A stretch of DNA of 64,000 nt from Arachis hypogaea (lineage: Eukaryota; Streptophyta; Magnoliopsida; Fabales; Fabaceae), in assembly GCF_003086295.3 (NCBI RefSeq), contig NC_092048.1, positions 92,546,626 to 92,610,625 on the forward strand, read 5' to 3'. Made by a program: the position numbers and the translations under genes. Positions 53,765 to 64,000 of the stretch are shown here, in pieces (positions within the stretch are counted from its first letter, which is position 1; every line of letters begins with the position of its first letter). Under the pieces are notes generated by a model, which made no database searches, was not told the origin of the DNA, and saw nothing but the letters and a program-made list of their open reading frames with translations.

Positions 53765-55528
53765 ATGCGCAGGAACAGAGGCAAGGAACCTCTCTTAGAC
53801 GTTGATCCTGAACCTGAAAGGACTCTCAAGCGGTGTTTGCAACAAGTAAGACTCTGCAAGGCTGCAGAATCCACTATGGATTACAATAATGCTGTAAATG
53901 CCAATGTGGCAAATCCGAATGAGAATGAAGAACAAAGGAGAGTGCTTGGCTCTTACTCTGCTCCTACTACAGATCTTTATGGAAAAAGCATTGTGGTGCC
54001 TCCTATAGCTGCAAACAACTTTGAGTTGAAGCCACAATTGGTCACCCTGGTACAACAAAATTGCCAGTATCATGGTCATCCCCACGAAGACCCAAATCAA
54101 TTTATTTCTAATTTTCTGCAGATTTGTGATACTATGAAGACAAATATAGTGAACCCAGAGGTGTACAAACTCATGCTCTTCCCATTTTCTCTGAGGGATG
54201 GAGCAAAGCTATGGCTAGATTCACAACCCAAGGAGAGTTTGAATACTTGGGACAAGGTTGTTACGGAGTTTCTTACTAAGTTTTTCCCACCAAAGAAGCT
54301 GACTAAGCTTAGGGTGGAGGTTCAGACCTTCAGGAAGAGGGATGGTGAAACTCTTTATGAAGCTTGGGAAAGGTACAAGCTACTGATTAGGCAATGCCCT
54401 CCGGACATGTTCTCTAAATGGATCCAACTAGACATCTTTTATGAAGGCTTGGGTGAAATATCCAAGATGTGCTTAGATAATTCTGCAGGAGGTTCATTGC
54501 ACAAGAAGAAGACACTGGAGGAGACTATTGAGCTGATTGAATTGGTTGCTAGCAATCAATATTTATACTCATCTAACAGAAATCCTGTGAACTCTGAGGC
54601 TCCTCAGAAGAAGGGTGTTATGGAAGTAGAAGCTCTTAATGCTCTTCTTGCTCAGAATAAGCTTATGTCTCAGCAAATAAGTCTACTTACTCAACAGATG
54701 GGTGGCATGCAAGTCTCAGCTATCAACACCCAAAACTCACCTCAAAAGGTCTCTTATGACATTACAGGTAATTTTGTGCAAAATGATAATTATGACTATG
54801 CTCAATGCTCTTCTGAACAGGCCAATTACATGGGGAGTGGTCCTAGAAATCCCAACAATGATCCATATTCTAAACATACAATCAGGGATAGAGAAATCAT
54901 CCAAATTTTGGGAGGAGGGACCAACCTCAGAGACCTTAGAATTTCAACAATAATTCTCAGGCCAGTTTCCAACAGAACAATCACAATAACTGCCAATTTC
55001 AGTCTCAGCAACAACAACCACCTCAGCAGGCAAACTCTAAATCCCAAGAAGATTCTAATTGGGAGATGATGAGGAGTTTCATGCAGGAAACCAGAGCCTC
55101 CATTAGAAACTTAGAGGTGCAAATGGGCCAACTGAGCAAGCAAATACCTGAAAGGTCTGCAAGTACATTACCAGGTGATACAGTGGTGAACCAAGAGAAG
55201 ATTGCAAGGTTATTCAATTGAGAAATGGTAAATCAGCTGGCTCTGAGACAAGGACCAATGAAGAGCTAGTTGAAAACAAAGCTCCAGAGGAGAAGAAGGA
55301 AGAAGTGGAGCATGCCCCTCCAAAGCGTGCAGACAACCTATTCCCTGACTCTCTTGACACGTATCCTACATTGCCAAAGGTTCCTGAATACAAGCCAAAA
55401 ATGCCATATCCTCAGAGACTTCAGAAGGCTTCCAAAGAAAAGCAGTTCTCTAAATTTTTAGATGTCTTCAAGAAGCTACAGATCTACATTCCTTTTGCAG
55501 AGGCTCTTGAGCAAATGCCCTTGATGGG
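53765..55528 (+). pseudogene. gag of element G, frameshifted and cut by element H
   Basis: ATG at 53765 starts MRRNRGKEPLLDVDP. The capsid domain is at about residues 105-255 (FISNFLQICDTM, GAKLWLDSQP, FLTKFFPPKKLTKLR, LYEAWERYKLLIRQCPPDMF, DNSAGGS). A Gln-rich region follows. A frameshift near 54880-54910 sends the frame to a stop at 55067-55069, while the correct frame (NNNSQASFQQ, SKQIPERSASTLPG) continues to another stop at about 55219. The tail (55218-55528) with PEYKPKMPYPQRLQKAS and IPFAEALEQMPL matches the gag-protease linker of A. H is inserted right there. No knuckle is seen. Confidence 0.85.
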
Positions 55529-55529
55529 T

Positions 55530-57192
55530 TGAAACCGAAATTTCAACACCTAAACTCACCGGCAAGTGTACTGGGTCGCCTCAAGTAGTAATTACTCACA
55601 TGAGTGAGGTCGATCCCACAGGAATTGAAGGATTGAGCAATTTTAGTTAGGTGGTTGATTTAGTTAAGCAAATAAGTGATGATTTGAGTGAATTGTAACC
55701 AACAGAATGTAAATGACAAGGAATTTAAAGTGCAGAAAGTAAAATTACAGAAACTTAAAGTGCAAGAAACTAAATGACTGAAACTTAAATTGCAAGAAAT
55801 GTAAATAGCTGAAGCTTAGATTGCAAGAAATATAAATTGCTTGAATAATAATGGGGTGTGGGATGCTGGAATTTAGAATTTAATAACAGAAAGTAAAGAA
55901 GATGAATTAAGTGCAATAGATCTAAACAGAAAGTAAATTCAACTCAATTGCAAGATCTAGGAAAGAAATTCAAGAGCTCAGAGGCTCAATGAGACTAGAA
56001 AACAAGTCTAGATCTCAATTCCTTTCTTGATCCAACAGAGAACAATTTGTAGAAGGAAAGAAAATAAAAATAGTAAAGAAAACTCAGATCCACTTCTTGG
56101 AACAATTGAGAAGAGAGGTGAAAGATGATTCTCAAACTTAGAATCAATGAAGCTCTTCAATCTCAATTCAAATTCCAAAAGAAGATAGCAAATGTAACAG
56201 AAATGAAAATCAAAATCAGAAAGCTAAATCCAAGTCACAATTCCTTAGAATTATGCAGAAGAGAACAAAGATGAATTGTAGATCAAGGATTGAAATAGAA
56301 TTCCTTCAATCTCTATCCACAATTCAAAAACAGAAAGCAAGAAAATCAAAAGTGAGAACTAGGAGGAGAGAACTCAGCTCTCAATCCCAATTCCTAATTC
56401 AAAGCTCAAATTCAATGAAAATTCAAAAGTGAAAGTAAGGGTAAACAAAAAGGTTAAAAAAAAACCTCCTCTCTAAATCAAACTAAATCCTATTTATACA
56501 CTTTCTATTTTTGATTTTAGAATTTGGAGTGGGCTTCTCATTTGGTGAAGAATTGAATCAAAAATATCAATTGAAGTGAAATTGGCCCATGGTGCACCTC
56601 CAGGGGAGCGTTCAGTTAACTAAGTTAACTGAGCGCTCCAAATTTGTGAAATTGGTCATGGTGCTGGCTCCAGGGTAGCGTTCAGTTACTTTAAGGTAAC
56701 TGAGCGTCCCATGTGTTGCGTGACAAGCTTCCTTGGCAGCCTTGTTGTTGAACTAGCGCTCATGCTTGTTGTCCTTGGCCCAATTGTTACGTCAAAGCCT
56801 TGCTCCAGGTGTGTCTCCATAGTGTTAAGTGAAAAGCACTTAACTGAGCGCCCTGTGCTAGTATTGGAGGGAGTCTTCTCTTCGAACCTTGGTGGAAGCA
56901 ATCCAACCAATTTCTTTGTTGCACAAGGTAGCGCTCAGTGAAGAAGTTTTAACTGAGCGCCCCTTGCTTTGGTGTAGCGCCTCATGCTTTGAGTGGAAGC
57001 TTCAAGTTCGAATCCTTGCTGAAGCAATTTAGGTGCCAATTTTTCTTAGCTAAGAGTAGCGCTCCTTCCTTACAAGTGAGGGCTCCCTTGTTCGAATCCT
57101 GGTGGTTGCTCTTTTGCCAATTTCCTTTGGTGAAGAGTAGCGCCCCTCATGGCTCATGTGCAAGGTTCGATCCTTGGCTCCCCCATTTTGCT
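55530..57192 (-). repeat. 3' LTR of element H, part 1
   Basis: Contains the U5-like GATCCCAC and CTCACATGAGTGAGG hairpin (55597-55611), a TATA box on the minus strand (TATAAATAG, 56490-56498), and an array of palindromes built on GAGCGCTCAGTTAAC (56605-56965). In one of these the two halves pair over 35 bases (56607-56641). Part 2 is 62254-63155. Confidence 0.8.
56490..56498 (-). promoter_or_regulatory. TATA box of the H LTR
   Basis: On the minus strand TGTATAAATAGG follows the palindrome array by about 110 bases, the same order as in B and G. Confidence 0.55.
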
Positions 57193-57420
57193 TAGGGGTG
57201 TAAATTACCGAACCGGACCGAAAATTACCGCAGAACCGAACCGAATTTTACAACAACCGATTAGAAAACTGAAAAAATCGGTTTTTTTGGTTTTTTTCGA
57301 AATAAACCGATCGGTTCGGTTCGGTTTTCGGTTGACTCGGCAGAAACCGAACCGAACCGAACCGAACCGAATAATGAGGGTTCAATGGTGTGTTTTTACT
57401 AAGTTGCCCTTTAACCTAGG

Positions 57421-57428
57421 TATAAAAG
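57421..57428 (+). promoter_or_regulatory. TATA box of the hAT transposase gene
   Basis: TATAAAAG, followed about 30 bases on by CAGCCCTAGCC and a C/T-rich leader that leads to the presumed first ATG at 57925. Confidence 0.6.
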
Positions 57429-57720
57429 GGCAACTTCACACACAGCCCTAGCCTTCTTCCTCTCTTTTACGCGAACGGCGAATCCGGAGCCCTAGCTTTC
57501 TTCCTCTGTTCTTCTCTTCCACGACCACGGTTCCACACTTCCACCTTCGATTCCACCATGCTCGAGAGAAGGAGACCCTGAAGGAGAACCCTAGCTTCTC
57601 TTCCTCTCTTCTTCTCTTCAGTCATCGCCGTCGCTGCCTCGCTGGGTCGCCGTCGCCGAGGAGCAATCCATTCACCGAGAAGCAGTCCTGTCACCGAGTA
57701 GCAGTCCAGTCGCCAAGCAA

Positions 57721-57900
57721 GACTCCAGTGGCCGTCGCAGTCCAACTCGAGCGCCAAGCAGCAGTCCAGTCGCCAAGCAAGACTCCAGTGGCCGTCGCAG
57801 TCCAACTCGACCGCCGAGCAGCAGTCCAGTCGCCAAGCAAGACTCCAGTGGCCGTCGCAGTCCAACTCGACCGCCGAGCAGCACTCCTGTCACCAAGCCA
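57721..57900 (+). repeat. 60-bp minisatellite in the hAT transposase leader
   Basis: Three exact-register copies start at 57721, 57781 and 57841 (GACTCCAGTGGCCGTCGCAG), preceded at 57661-57720 by shorter 20-bp relatives (GCAGTCCAGTCGCCAAG). 60 is a multiple of three, so all frames stay open across it. Confidence 0.95.
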
Positions 57901-57924
57901 TCTCCTGCAGAAAGCAACTCCACA

Positions 57925-60900
57925 ATGTCTTCTTCGGAGGTTAGAAATTCTGAACAATTATTTTTAGAGATTCTGTTTAGTGATACTATGCTTGATTTAA
58001 CCTGAACAATTATTTTTACAAATTCTGTTTGTGGTTATGATTTTTAGAAATTCTGTTTGTGCTTTTGTGGTTATGTTTTTTAGAAATTCTGTAGCTAGAA
58101 ATTCTGTTTGTATTGGCTGCATCAAGAACTCACAGGATAATGCATCGCTTTATTTTTTTATTTTAATTTTTTTCCTGGATGAAAAATAGAGACATTCATT
58201 GAATACATTGCTTGTGAGGTAATATGAAGTTTGATGTTTAATTTTTGAAGTAGATTCTAAACCCATGTGATCGCTGCTTCACCAGATGTCAAGCTTTAGA
58301 ATTCAGCTTTAGTGGTGAGTGCATGAACTGGCTAAAAGTGGCAGTTGATACTTGATAGTAATTTTAGGGATGAAATCATTGAAATAGGCATTGGACTAGC
58401 TTCACTCATTCCCAATTTTGATAGAAGGTCTATTATATATCTTGTTTGGGACAAACTACATAGAATCTTATGTTCTTTGGCACATGATAGTATTTCTTTT
58501 TGGTTTTTGGGTGCATAGGAGACCTTATTCTAATTAGTGTCAATAATAACCTGAAGCAAGGTTACTTCAAGAAAAAGGAAATTGATTCTTTAATTCCCCT
58601 GTGCCATTCAATGCCGTTAACTAAGATCATGTTTGACTCCAAATGTGATGATGTATTTGATGTCAAGGTACATGTTTCTTTAATTTTATTATTGAAGCCT
58701 ATAATTGATTCTAAATATATATTTCATAAACTATAAGAAAAAAAAAGATTTATTTATTACACTTCCAATTGATAGAAAAAAATTGTAACTTGTAACAATT
58801 TATGATTAATTAATCAAGAGAATCTAGTACATGTTATGATTAACCTTAATCTTGGACTTTTGGTATCTGAGGAATGCAGTAGTGTCCTGAAGCAGTACTA
58901 ATCTAGAATTTCCTGGCTTGTCTACATAGCACATGCCCCAATTAATTTTGAACGTTTCCATTATTATGTTCCATTTGAGACCACAAGCTGTAGTTTAGCT
59001 AAATTAAAATGATCCATTTGCTTAAAATTAATGGCATGACATACATAAACCCTTGCTTTGTCATCATCCCACTTATGTTTAAGTGTAAGTGTAACATTAA
59101 ATAATGGCTTGACAAATTGCCTCCTCATACAGCTAACTAAACTACTTTATGTATGTGCTTCCACCTATGATCCATGTCAGAAAAATTTGGGTTCTTCTAG
59201 GACGCGTTTGAATAATAATTACGATGATGCTGATGCAGCCTACTAGGAGAGCTACTATTAATTCATTATATTTCTTATGAAATAAATAGAAAAATAAATA
59301 ATAAATGATGGTTATACTTATATGTGAAATTCTTCCTTTGTTATGTTGAGTATAATGCATCTTGAATGTGTAGTTTGGTGGACTGTTTGAGCTGTTAATT
59401 ATGCTTATTTTGGTGGACTGTTAGAGCTATTAATGATGCTTGTTTTGTTGCTGGAAACAATACTTTTGGTGCTGTTCATGAATTAAAAACCTTAATTTTT
59501 CATTGTTCTGTTTATATATATATGCAGCCAACAAGCAATGAGGTGTCCAGTGAGCGGACGCCTGAAGTTGGGGGTGAAATTGTTGAGTCCGCGGTACGTT
59601 CTTCAACGGACAGCGGCGTGCTTACCAAACCCCCGCCCCATCCTAGATCAAAGAAGAGGAAGGTTCATTCAACTAATGTGGGTGCAACTCTGGAAGCAAC
59701 TCCAACAAATCCATCTCCAAGTACTGTGGAAACTGATGAAGAGGATAGCAAGGATGAAGCTAATGAAGGTAACAGAAAACCTTCTAGACCTAGATCTTGG
59801 ACTTGGGAACACTTTACAAGGGATCCTAAGTCCAAGCCATCACATCCTAGGGCTAAATGTAATTGGTGTGGTGCATCATATGCATGTGACTCTCATAGAA
59901 ATGGTACAACTAATATGCGTTATCATTTGTTGAACCAATGTAAAAAATTTCCTAGGGAGTCGGGTGACCCTAGTCAAACAATCCTTACCTTCCAACAAAA
60001 AAAAGAGGGTGAAGGGGTATTTACTGCAGTTACTTTTGATGCTGAAATGTGTAGAAAAGCCCTTGCTAGGATGATAATTGTTGATGAGCTACCATTCAAG
60101 TTTGTTGAGGGGGAGGGATTTAGATTCTATATGAGTATTGTGCAGCCTAGATTTCCACTTCCGGGAAGGATTACTGTTGCTAAGGACTGTTGGAATCTCT
60201 ATATTAGTGAGAAGAATAGGTTGAAAACTGTGTTCAAGCAACCGAATCAATCTGTTTGTTTAACTACTGATTGTTGGACTTCTGTGCAAAATCTGAATTA
60301 TATGTGTCTCACTGCTCATTACATTGATCATGATTGGAAATTGCAAAAGAGGATTATTAATTTTTGTCTTATTAAAAACCACAAGGGAGAAACAATTGGT
60401 AGAAAGATTGAGAGATGTCTTTTGGGGTGGGGGATATCTAGAGTGTTCACAATTACTGTTGATAACGCTAGTTCTAATGACACTGCAATATCTTACCTAA
60501 GAACTAGAATGGAGAATTGGAATTTACATCCTTTGAAAGGAGAGCATTTGCATGTTAGGTGTTGTGCACATATTCTTAATCTTGTTGTTAATGATGGATT
60601 GAAAGAGATGCATGAATCTATTAGCAAGATAACAAATGCTATTAGATATGTGCGTGCTTCCCCTAGTCGTATGAATAGGTTCAAAAATTTCATTAAGGAA
60701 GCTAGGATACAAGACAAGTGTACTGTCCAACTCGATGTTCCCACTAGATGGAACTCTACATACACCATGCTTGAAAGTGGTTTGAAGTTTCAAAAGGCGT
60801 TCAAGAGGCTAGGGGAGAGAGATACAGAATATGCTCTAATGCAAGGTGGTATTCCGAGGAATATTGATTGGGATAATGCAAAACACTATGGAATTCCTGA

Positions 60901-61853
60901 AAATTTTTCATGATGTTACAAAGAGTGTGTCTGGTAGTTTGCTTGTGACTTCTTCTCAATATTTTCATGAGTTTTGTAAGATTTTGCGTGTGTTCAAAGC
61001 TTCTTGTGGTAGTCGAGATCCATTACTTGGGAGTATGGCTGAGAGGATGAAGCTTAAGTATGACAAGTACTGGGGTAACATTAAAAATATCAACATGATG
61101 ATTTTTGTTGCTGTGATTCTTGATCCTAGATACAAGTTGAAGTTTGTCAACTTTAGCTTTGAAAAGCTATATGATAAGGATGATGCTGATTTTTTGGGTG
61201 CAAAAGTGAAAGAAACCTTCTCCAAGATGTTTGAATGCTATATGAATGCAAATAATGGGGGAAGATCTTTTACTTCAACAACAATGGATGGTGCATCAGA
61301 TGTGGGAGTACCTGATGGCGACATGGCTGGTGATTTTTTTAAGGAGGTGCATTTTCATGAGATCATCAACAAGAATGAGGTGGATTTGTATTTGATGGAT
61401 GGTTTAGAGAAGCCTGGTGATCAAAATACTTTTGACATATTGAATTGGTGGAAGGTAAATTCTAGCAAGTATCCTATCTTATCCCAAATAGCTAGAGATG
61501 TCCTAGCAATGCCGGTCTCAACTGTTGCTTCAGAATCAGCTTTTAGCACTGGTGGAAGAGTGCTTAACAACTATAGGAGTTCTTTAACTCCAAAGACAGT
61601 TGAGGCATTGATATGCACACAAAATTGGCTTCGTGCTTCTCCAATGACAACTGATTTTGAGGAGCTTATTGAAGAGTTTGAGAAACTTGAATTAGGTATG
61701 CAAAAAAGAAATTTGTAATTCCTTTCATGGTTTATGTTTATAATCTATAATCTATATTATATTTATAATCTATATTGATTTTCTTGTTTTATTTTTGTAG
61801 AAATTGCACCAACCGGAGAAGATGAGGATGAGTCTGGTGTGGATTCAGATTAA
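57925..61853 (+). pseudogene. hAT transposase (BED finger, RNase-H-like core, hATC domain), one frameshift
   Basis: Probable exons: 57925-57939 (ATG, MSSSE), intron ending ATATATGCAG at 59527, main exon from 59528, and a last exon 61801-61853 (donor GTATGC at 61696, acceptor TTTTGTAG; ends DESGVDSD). The BED zinc finger (59795-59955) has CNWC and HLLNQC. The catalytic acidic residues fall in TTDCWTS (60262), VDNASSND (60465) and ASESAF (61527). RCCAHILNL, VPTRWNSTY and the dimerisation region (LNWWKVN, YPILSQIARDVLA, GRVLNNYRSSLTP) are also present. The transposase binds the ends, cuts and reinserts the element. A one-base indel near 60880-60892 breaks the frame, so this copy cannot make full-length enzyme. 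The first exon is inferred. Confidence 0.88.
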
Positions 61854-62253
61854 GCATGGTGGTTAATTGGCTGTTTGGTTTTTATTTGTTTTAAAGTGAC
61901 TGTTGTGGTTTAAAGTGTGTTTATTTTTGTTGTTTTGCTAGACATTTTTAATTGCCTTTGTTTTATATTTAATTAAGTTGAATTTGTACTGGATTTAAAT
62001 GTAATATACTCTTGTAATTCTGGTTTATTGAAGGTTTTAAACTTTATTTTATGATATTTTAAATTCTGTTTATTAGGTATAAAAAAACCGAAAAAACCGA
62101 CCGAACCAAACCGCTGTTGGTTCGGTTCGGTTCGGTTGTCCAGAAAGCAACCAACCGAATGGTTGATATTAACGTTCAACCGATCAGGTCAGTTCGGTTG
62201 GTTTTCGGTCCAAAACCGAACCAAACCGAACCGATTACACCCCTAATTTTGCT

Positions 62254-63155
62254 TGATTGTGCTTTGATTTCTTTCAAGGGGGAGCACGATAAAGGTAAAA
62301 CAAGTTAACTGAGCACTCCTTTGAATCAAGCTTCCTTGTAGCGCTCGGTTAAATCTTCAAACGTAGTGCCTTGATTAATGAACGCTTGGCTCTTGCTCTT
62401 AATTATTAATGCCGTTCATTCATTACTAATGCCAATTTAATAATGCAAATGTATGCATGCTTATTAGTGAGCGTGCAACGTTCCATCATTTCATTCATTC
62501 TTTAATTGGCATTAGTAATTAAGTTCCATGCATGCTTTCATTAATACCTTGGCAATAATAATAATAATACATGCATGCTTCCATGGTTTTATTAAATAAT
62601 GCCAATGCATTCATTTTCAATTAACAATGCCAATTGTATTAACGTTGAAGCATGATGAAATGCATAGTGAAATGCATGCTTTAATAATCCATTTCATTCT
62701 TTTGGCATTAATGATTTAATGCTTCATGCATGCATTAATTGGCTTTGTAATGCCAATTAACGTGAAGCTCACTCATATGCATAGTTTATGATGGCATTAG
62801 TACTTAGATGCTTCATGGTCATGGGTCACGCTTTTCAAAGCGTGGCCTAAGGTCCAAAGCCTGCTCTAACTTCAAGTGTGCTAAAAATTTTTTTTTTCAC
62901 CATTTCTTCACCTACAAGTAATCAAAACAACCAATCAAAGCATCTCCAAATTCACAAGGTTTCTAAATCATTGAAAAACCAACTAATTCTAGCTTAAACC
63001 TTATGATTTTGTGTCAAATAAATGATGGTTGATTGATTTAACAAAATCATGCAAAACCACTCTAAATTACTCACTTACAATGCAAGAAAGTGCATAAAAC
63101 CTAATGAAACAAGTGAAAAATGCTTGAAAAGCTAGCATAAGATGACTTGTCATCA
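62254..63155 (-). repeat. 3' LTR of element H, part 2
   Basis: Continues the LTR after the hAT. It has one more GTTAACTGAGCACTCC unit of the palindrome array (62304-62319) and a region of repeated TTAATGCCAATT and GCATGCATT words (62400-62790). It ends with CATCA at 63155. Confidence 0.75.
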
Positions 63156-63192
63156 CAACACCAAACTTAAACCTTGCTTGTCCCCAAGCAAG
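63156..63192 (-). promoter_or_regulatory. Terminal hairpin and polypurine tract (H)
   Basis: On the minus strand CTTGCTTG, loop GGGA, CAAGCAAG (perfect 8-bp arms, 63173-63192) then GTTTAAGTTTGGTGTTG, adjoining the LTR start. The purine tract equals that of A; the arms differ. Confidence 0.75.
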
Positions 63193-64000
63193 CACTAAAC
63201 ATAAGAGAAAATGAAATGAAACAGAGAAGTATACATGTCCTTATTTAGCAGATAATTGAACTTGGTTCATGGAGGTTTTATGCAGACAATGGTAGCTCAT
63301 TTATTACTTGCTGGCAGATAAGAAATGTTTCCTTAAAGGTTCATTAGAGTTGCTGCTATAATGCCTTGCTTTTTCTTGATCCCTTGCTAGCTTTTTCTTT
63401 CTTTCTTTTGCTTAGAAAGCTTATTTATTAATGAAAGCTTGGTGGCAAATGTTACAGCAGCCTTTTGGCTCAACTTTGCTTAACATTTCTTCACCACAGA
63501 CACATGGCTCACAATTTCTTCCTAGGAACATTGATGCCCAGCATCTCTTTGGATTACTAAATGTTTTGTAACTAGGTAGCTCTTGATGGTGGACTTTCAG
63601 TTGGCAATCCCAGATCAGTTGATCTAAGTGGCCAAGTTTCAAAATACTCCTTAGAACCTACTTGTCCAAGCATATCCCAGTACGAAAACACCACAGACAT
63701 ATGTCCTAGGGTCTAAGCTATTGGTGTCTAGCCTTATTGTTTGTTTCTTTGCCAATTCTTGGATTTTCTTTTTTTTTTCTTTTTCTGTCTTATTTTGCTT
63801 CATTCTCAAAGGGATTTCATTAATAAAAGACTTTATAGTAGGAAAATAATTCATACTTCAAAGAACATGTTATTATGAAGCTTTTGTTATTTGAGCTAAT
63901 CATTAAATCAAACAAATACCACCACTGAATTTCATTCTAACTTCTACAACTTTGAACATTCACTTTTCTAAATCAAACATTTCTCTTTTATTTATTGCAG
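63193..64000 (-). other. Interior of element H next to its 3' LTR
   Basis: Non-coding by appearance. The longest minus-strand frame (63642-63421, Cys-rich end) has no recognised domain. Short blocks such as CCACAGACACAT are shared with 17926-19290 of A. No env is recognisable. Confidence 0.45.

Larger units (their letters stand above)
51833..55529 (+). mobile_element. Element G: Ty3/gypsy retrotransposon, 5' part
   Basis: 5' LTR 51833-53381, PBS, leader and gag on the plus strand, cut at 55529 by element H. pol and the 3' LTR are not in the window and may lie beyond H. Its gag is a clear relative of that of A. Its LTR shares the ACGCGT cluster and downstream blocks with the non-autonomous elements. 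Confidence 0.85.
57193..62245 (+). mobile_element. Near-complete hAT DNA transposon, 5.05 kb
   Basis: The terminal inverted repeat is TAGGGGTGTAA / TTACACCCCTA. The 8-bp duplication attttgct lies at 57185-57192 and 62246-62253. Subterminal repeats of CGGTTCGGTT in opposite orientations are at 57195-57372 and 62090-62235. It encodes one transposase gene with introns. Clean ends and duplication show an insertion into the LTR of H after H itself had inserted. Confidence 0.95.
55530..64000 (-). mobile_element. Element H: Ty3/gypsy-type retrotransposon, 3' LTR and adjoining interior
   Basis: A minus-strand element whose 3' LTR runs from TG at 55530 to 63155, split by a hAT transposon (57193-62245). 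Without it and the duplicated 8 bp the LTR is about 2,565 bp. The PPT and 0.8 kb of interior follow and run off the window. tgggt (55525-55529) should be its target duplication in the gag of G. Confidence 0.8.

Noticed and set aside
57467..57865. Minus-strand ORFs with WSLAWRLDC-like repeats
   Set aside because: They are the translation of the 60-bp minisatellite on the wrong strand of the hAT leader.
57721..57900. CRISPR-like regular repeat
   Set aside because: Head-to-tail 60-bp units with no spacers, in a plant transposon leader.

Overview
The window is plant nuclear DNA and consists almost entirely of nested transposable elements. It contains no rRNA, tRNA or CRISPR locus and no host gene that can be shown to be intact. 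LTR retrotransposons with a tRNA-Asp primer site, GC-rich palindromic LTRs, a Pack-MULE and hAT elements point to a dicot. From memory of LTR sequences of this style I would guess a legume such as Arachis (peanut), but that is an inference and not a database result.

Left part (1-37224). The oldest readable layer is a minus-strand Ty1/copia element: 5' LTR 36970-37224, gag, protease and integrase pieces at 36573-36969, 27166-28219, 16064-16347 and 7918-8408. Four LTR retrotransposons split it. B (28220-36572, plus) has TSD acgct. A (16348-27165, minus) has TSD agccc and is a complete Ty3/gypsy (Athila-like) element with gag, protease, RT, RNase H and integrase carrying two nonsense codons and two frameshifts. 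C (8409-16063, plus) has lost parts of its 5' LTR, its PBS and its leader, and carries a 725-bp MULE with 9-bp TSDs. D (minus, 5' LTR 6423-7917) is itself interrupted by E (plus, ending at 6372), and E by F (minus, ending at 754). B, C and E (and by LTR sequence D and F) belong to one non-autonomous group. They lack gag and pol and carry a large unrecognised ORF1 and a small basic ORF2.

Middle (37225-51832). First comes a degenerate minus-strand relative of the same group (37225-39640). It is followed by an unrecognised minus-strand gene remnant with a tandemly duplicated 60-nt exon and a three-fold 128-bp repeat (39640-41224), a 136-bp tandem repeat, a 634-bp non-autonomous hAT element (TSD gttatgac), and AT-rich DNA. 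A Pack-MULE (46877-48412) carries a PPR-gene fragment into which an antisense RCC1-gene fragment is spliced. Next are an inverted-repeat element and the truncated 5' half of a casein kinase 1 gene.

Right part (51833-64000). Gypsy element G (plus; LTR, PBS, gag) is interrupted by gypsy element H (minus). The LTR of H is in turn interrupted by a nearly intact 5-kb hAT transposon (57193-62245; TSD attttgct; BED finger, RNase-H-like core and hAT C-terminal dimerisation domain; one frameshift).

Most notable observation: in every element whose PPT is visible, the PPT before the 3' LTR is preceded by a small hairpin with 6-8 bp arms and a 4-nt purine-rich loop. In four elements, and in the old remnant, the whole hairpin-PPT module recurs inside the element; where the terminal copy is also visible it lies about 1.4-1.6 kb upstream of it, which makes the internal copy a candidate central PPT. 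The hairpin arms differ between copies but remain paired, including through G-U pairs, so the structure rather than the sequence is conserved. The LTRs also carry family-specific arrays of short GC palindromes.
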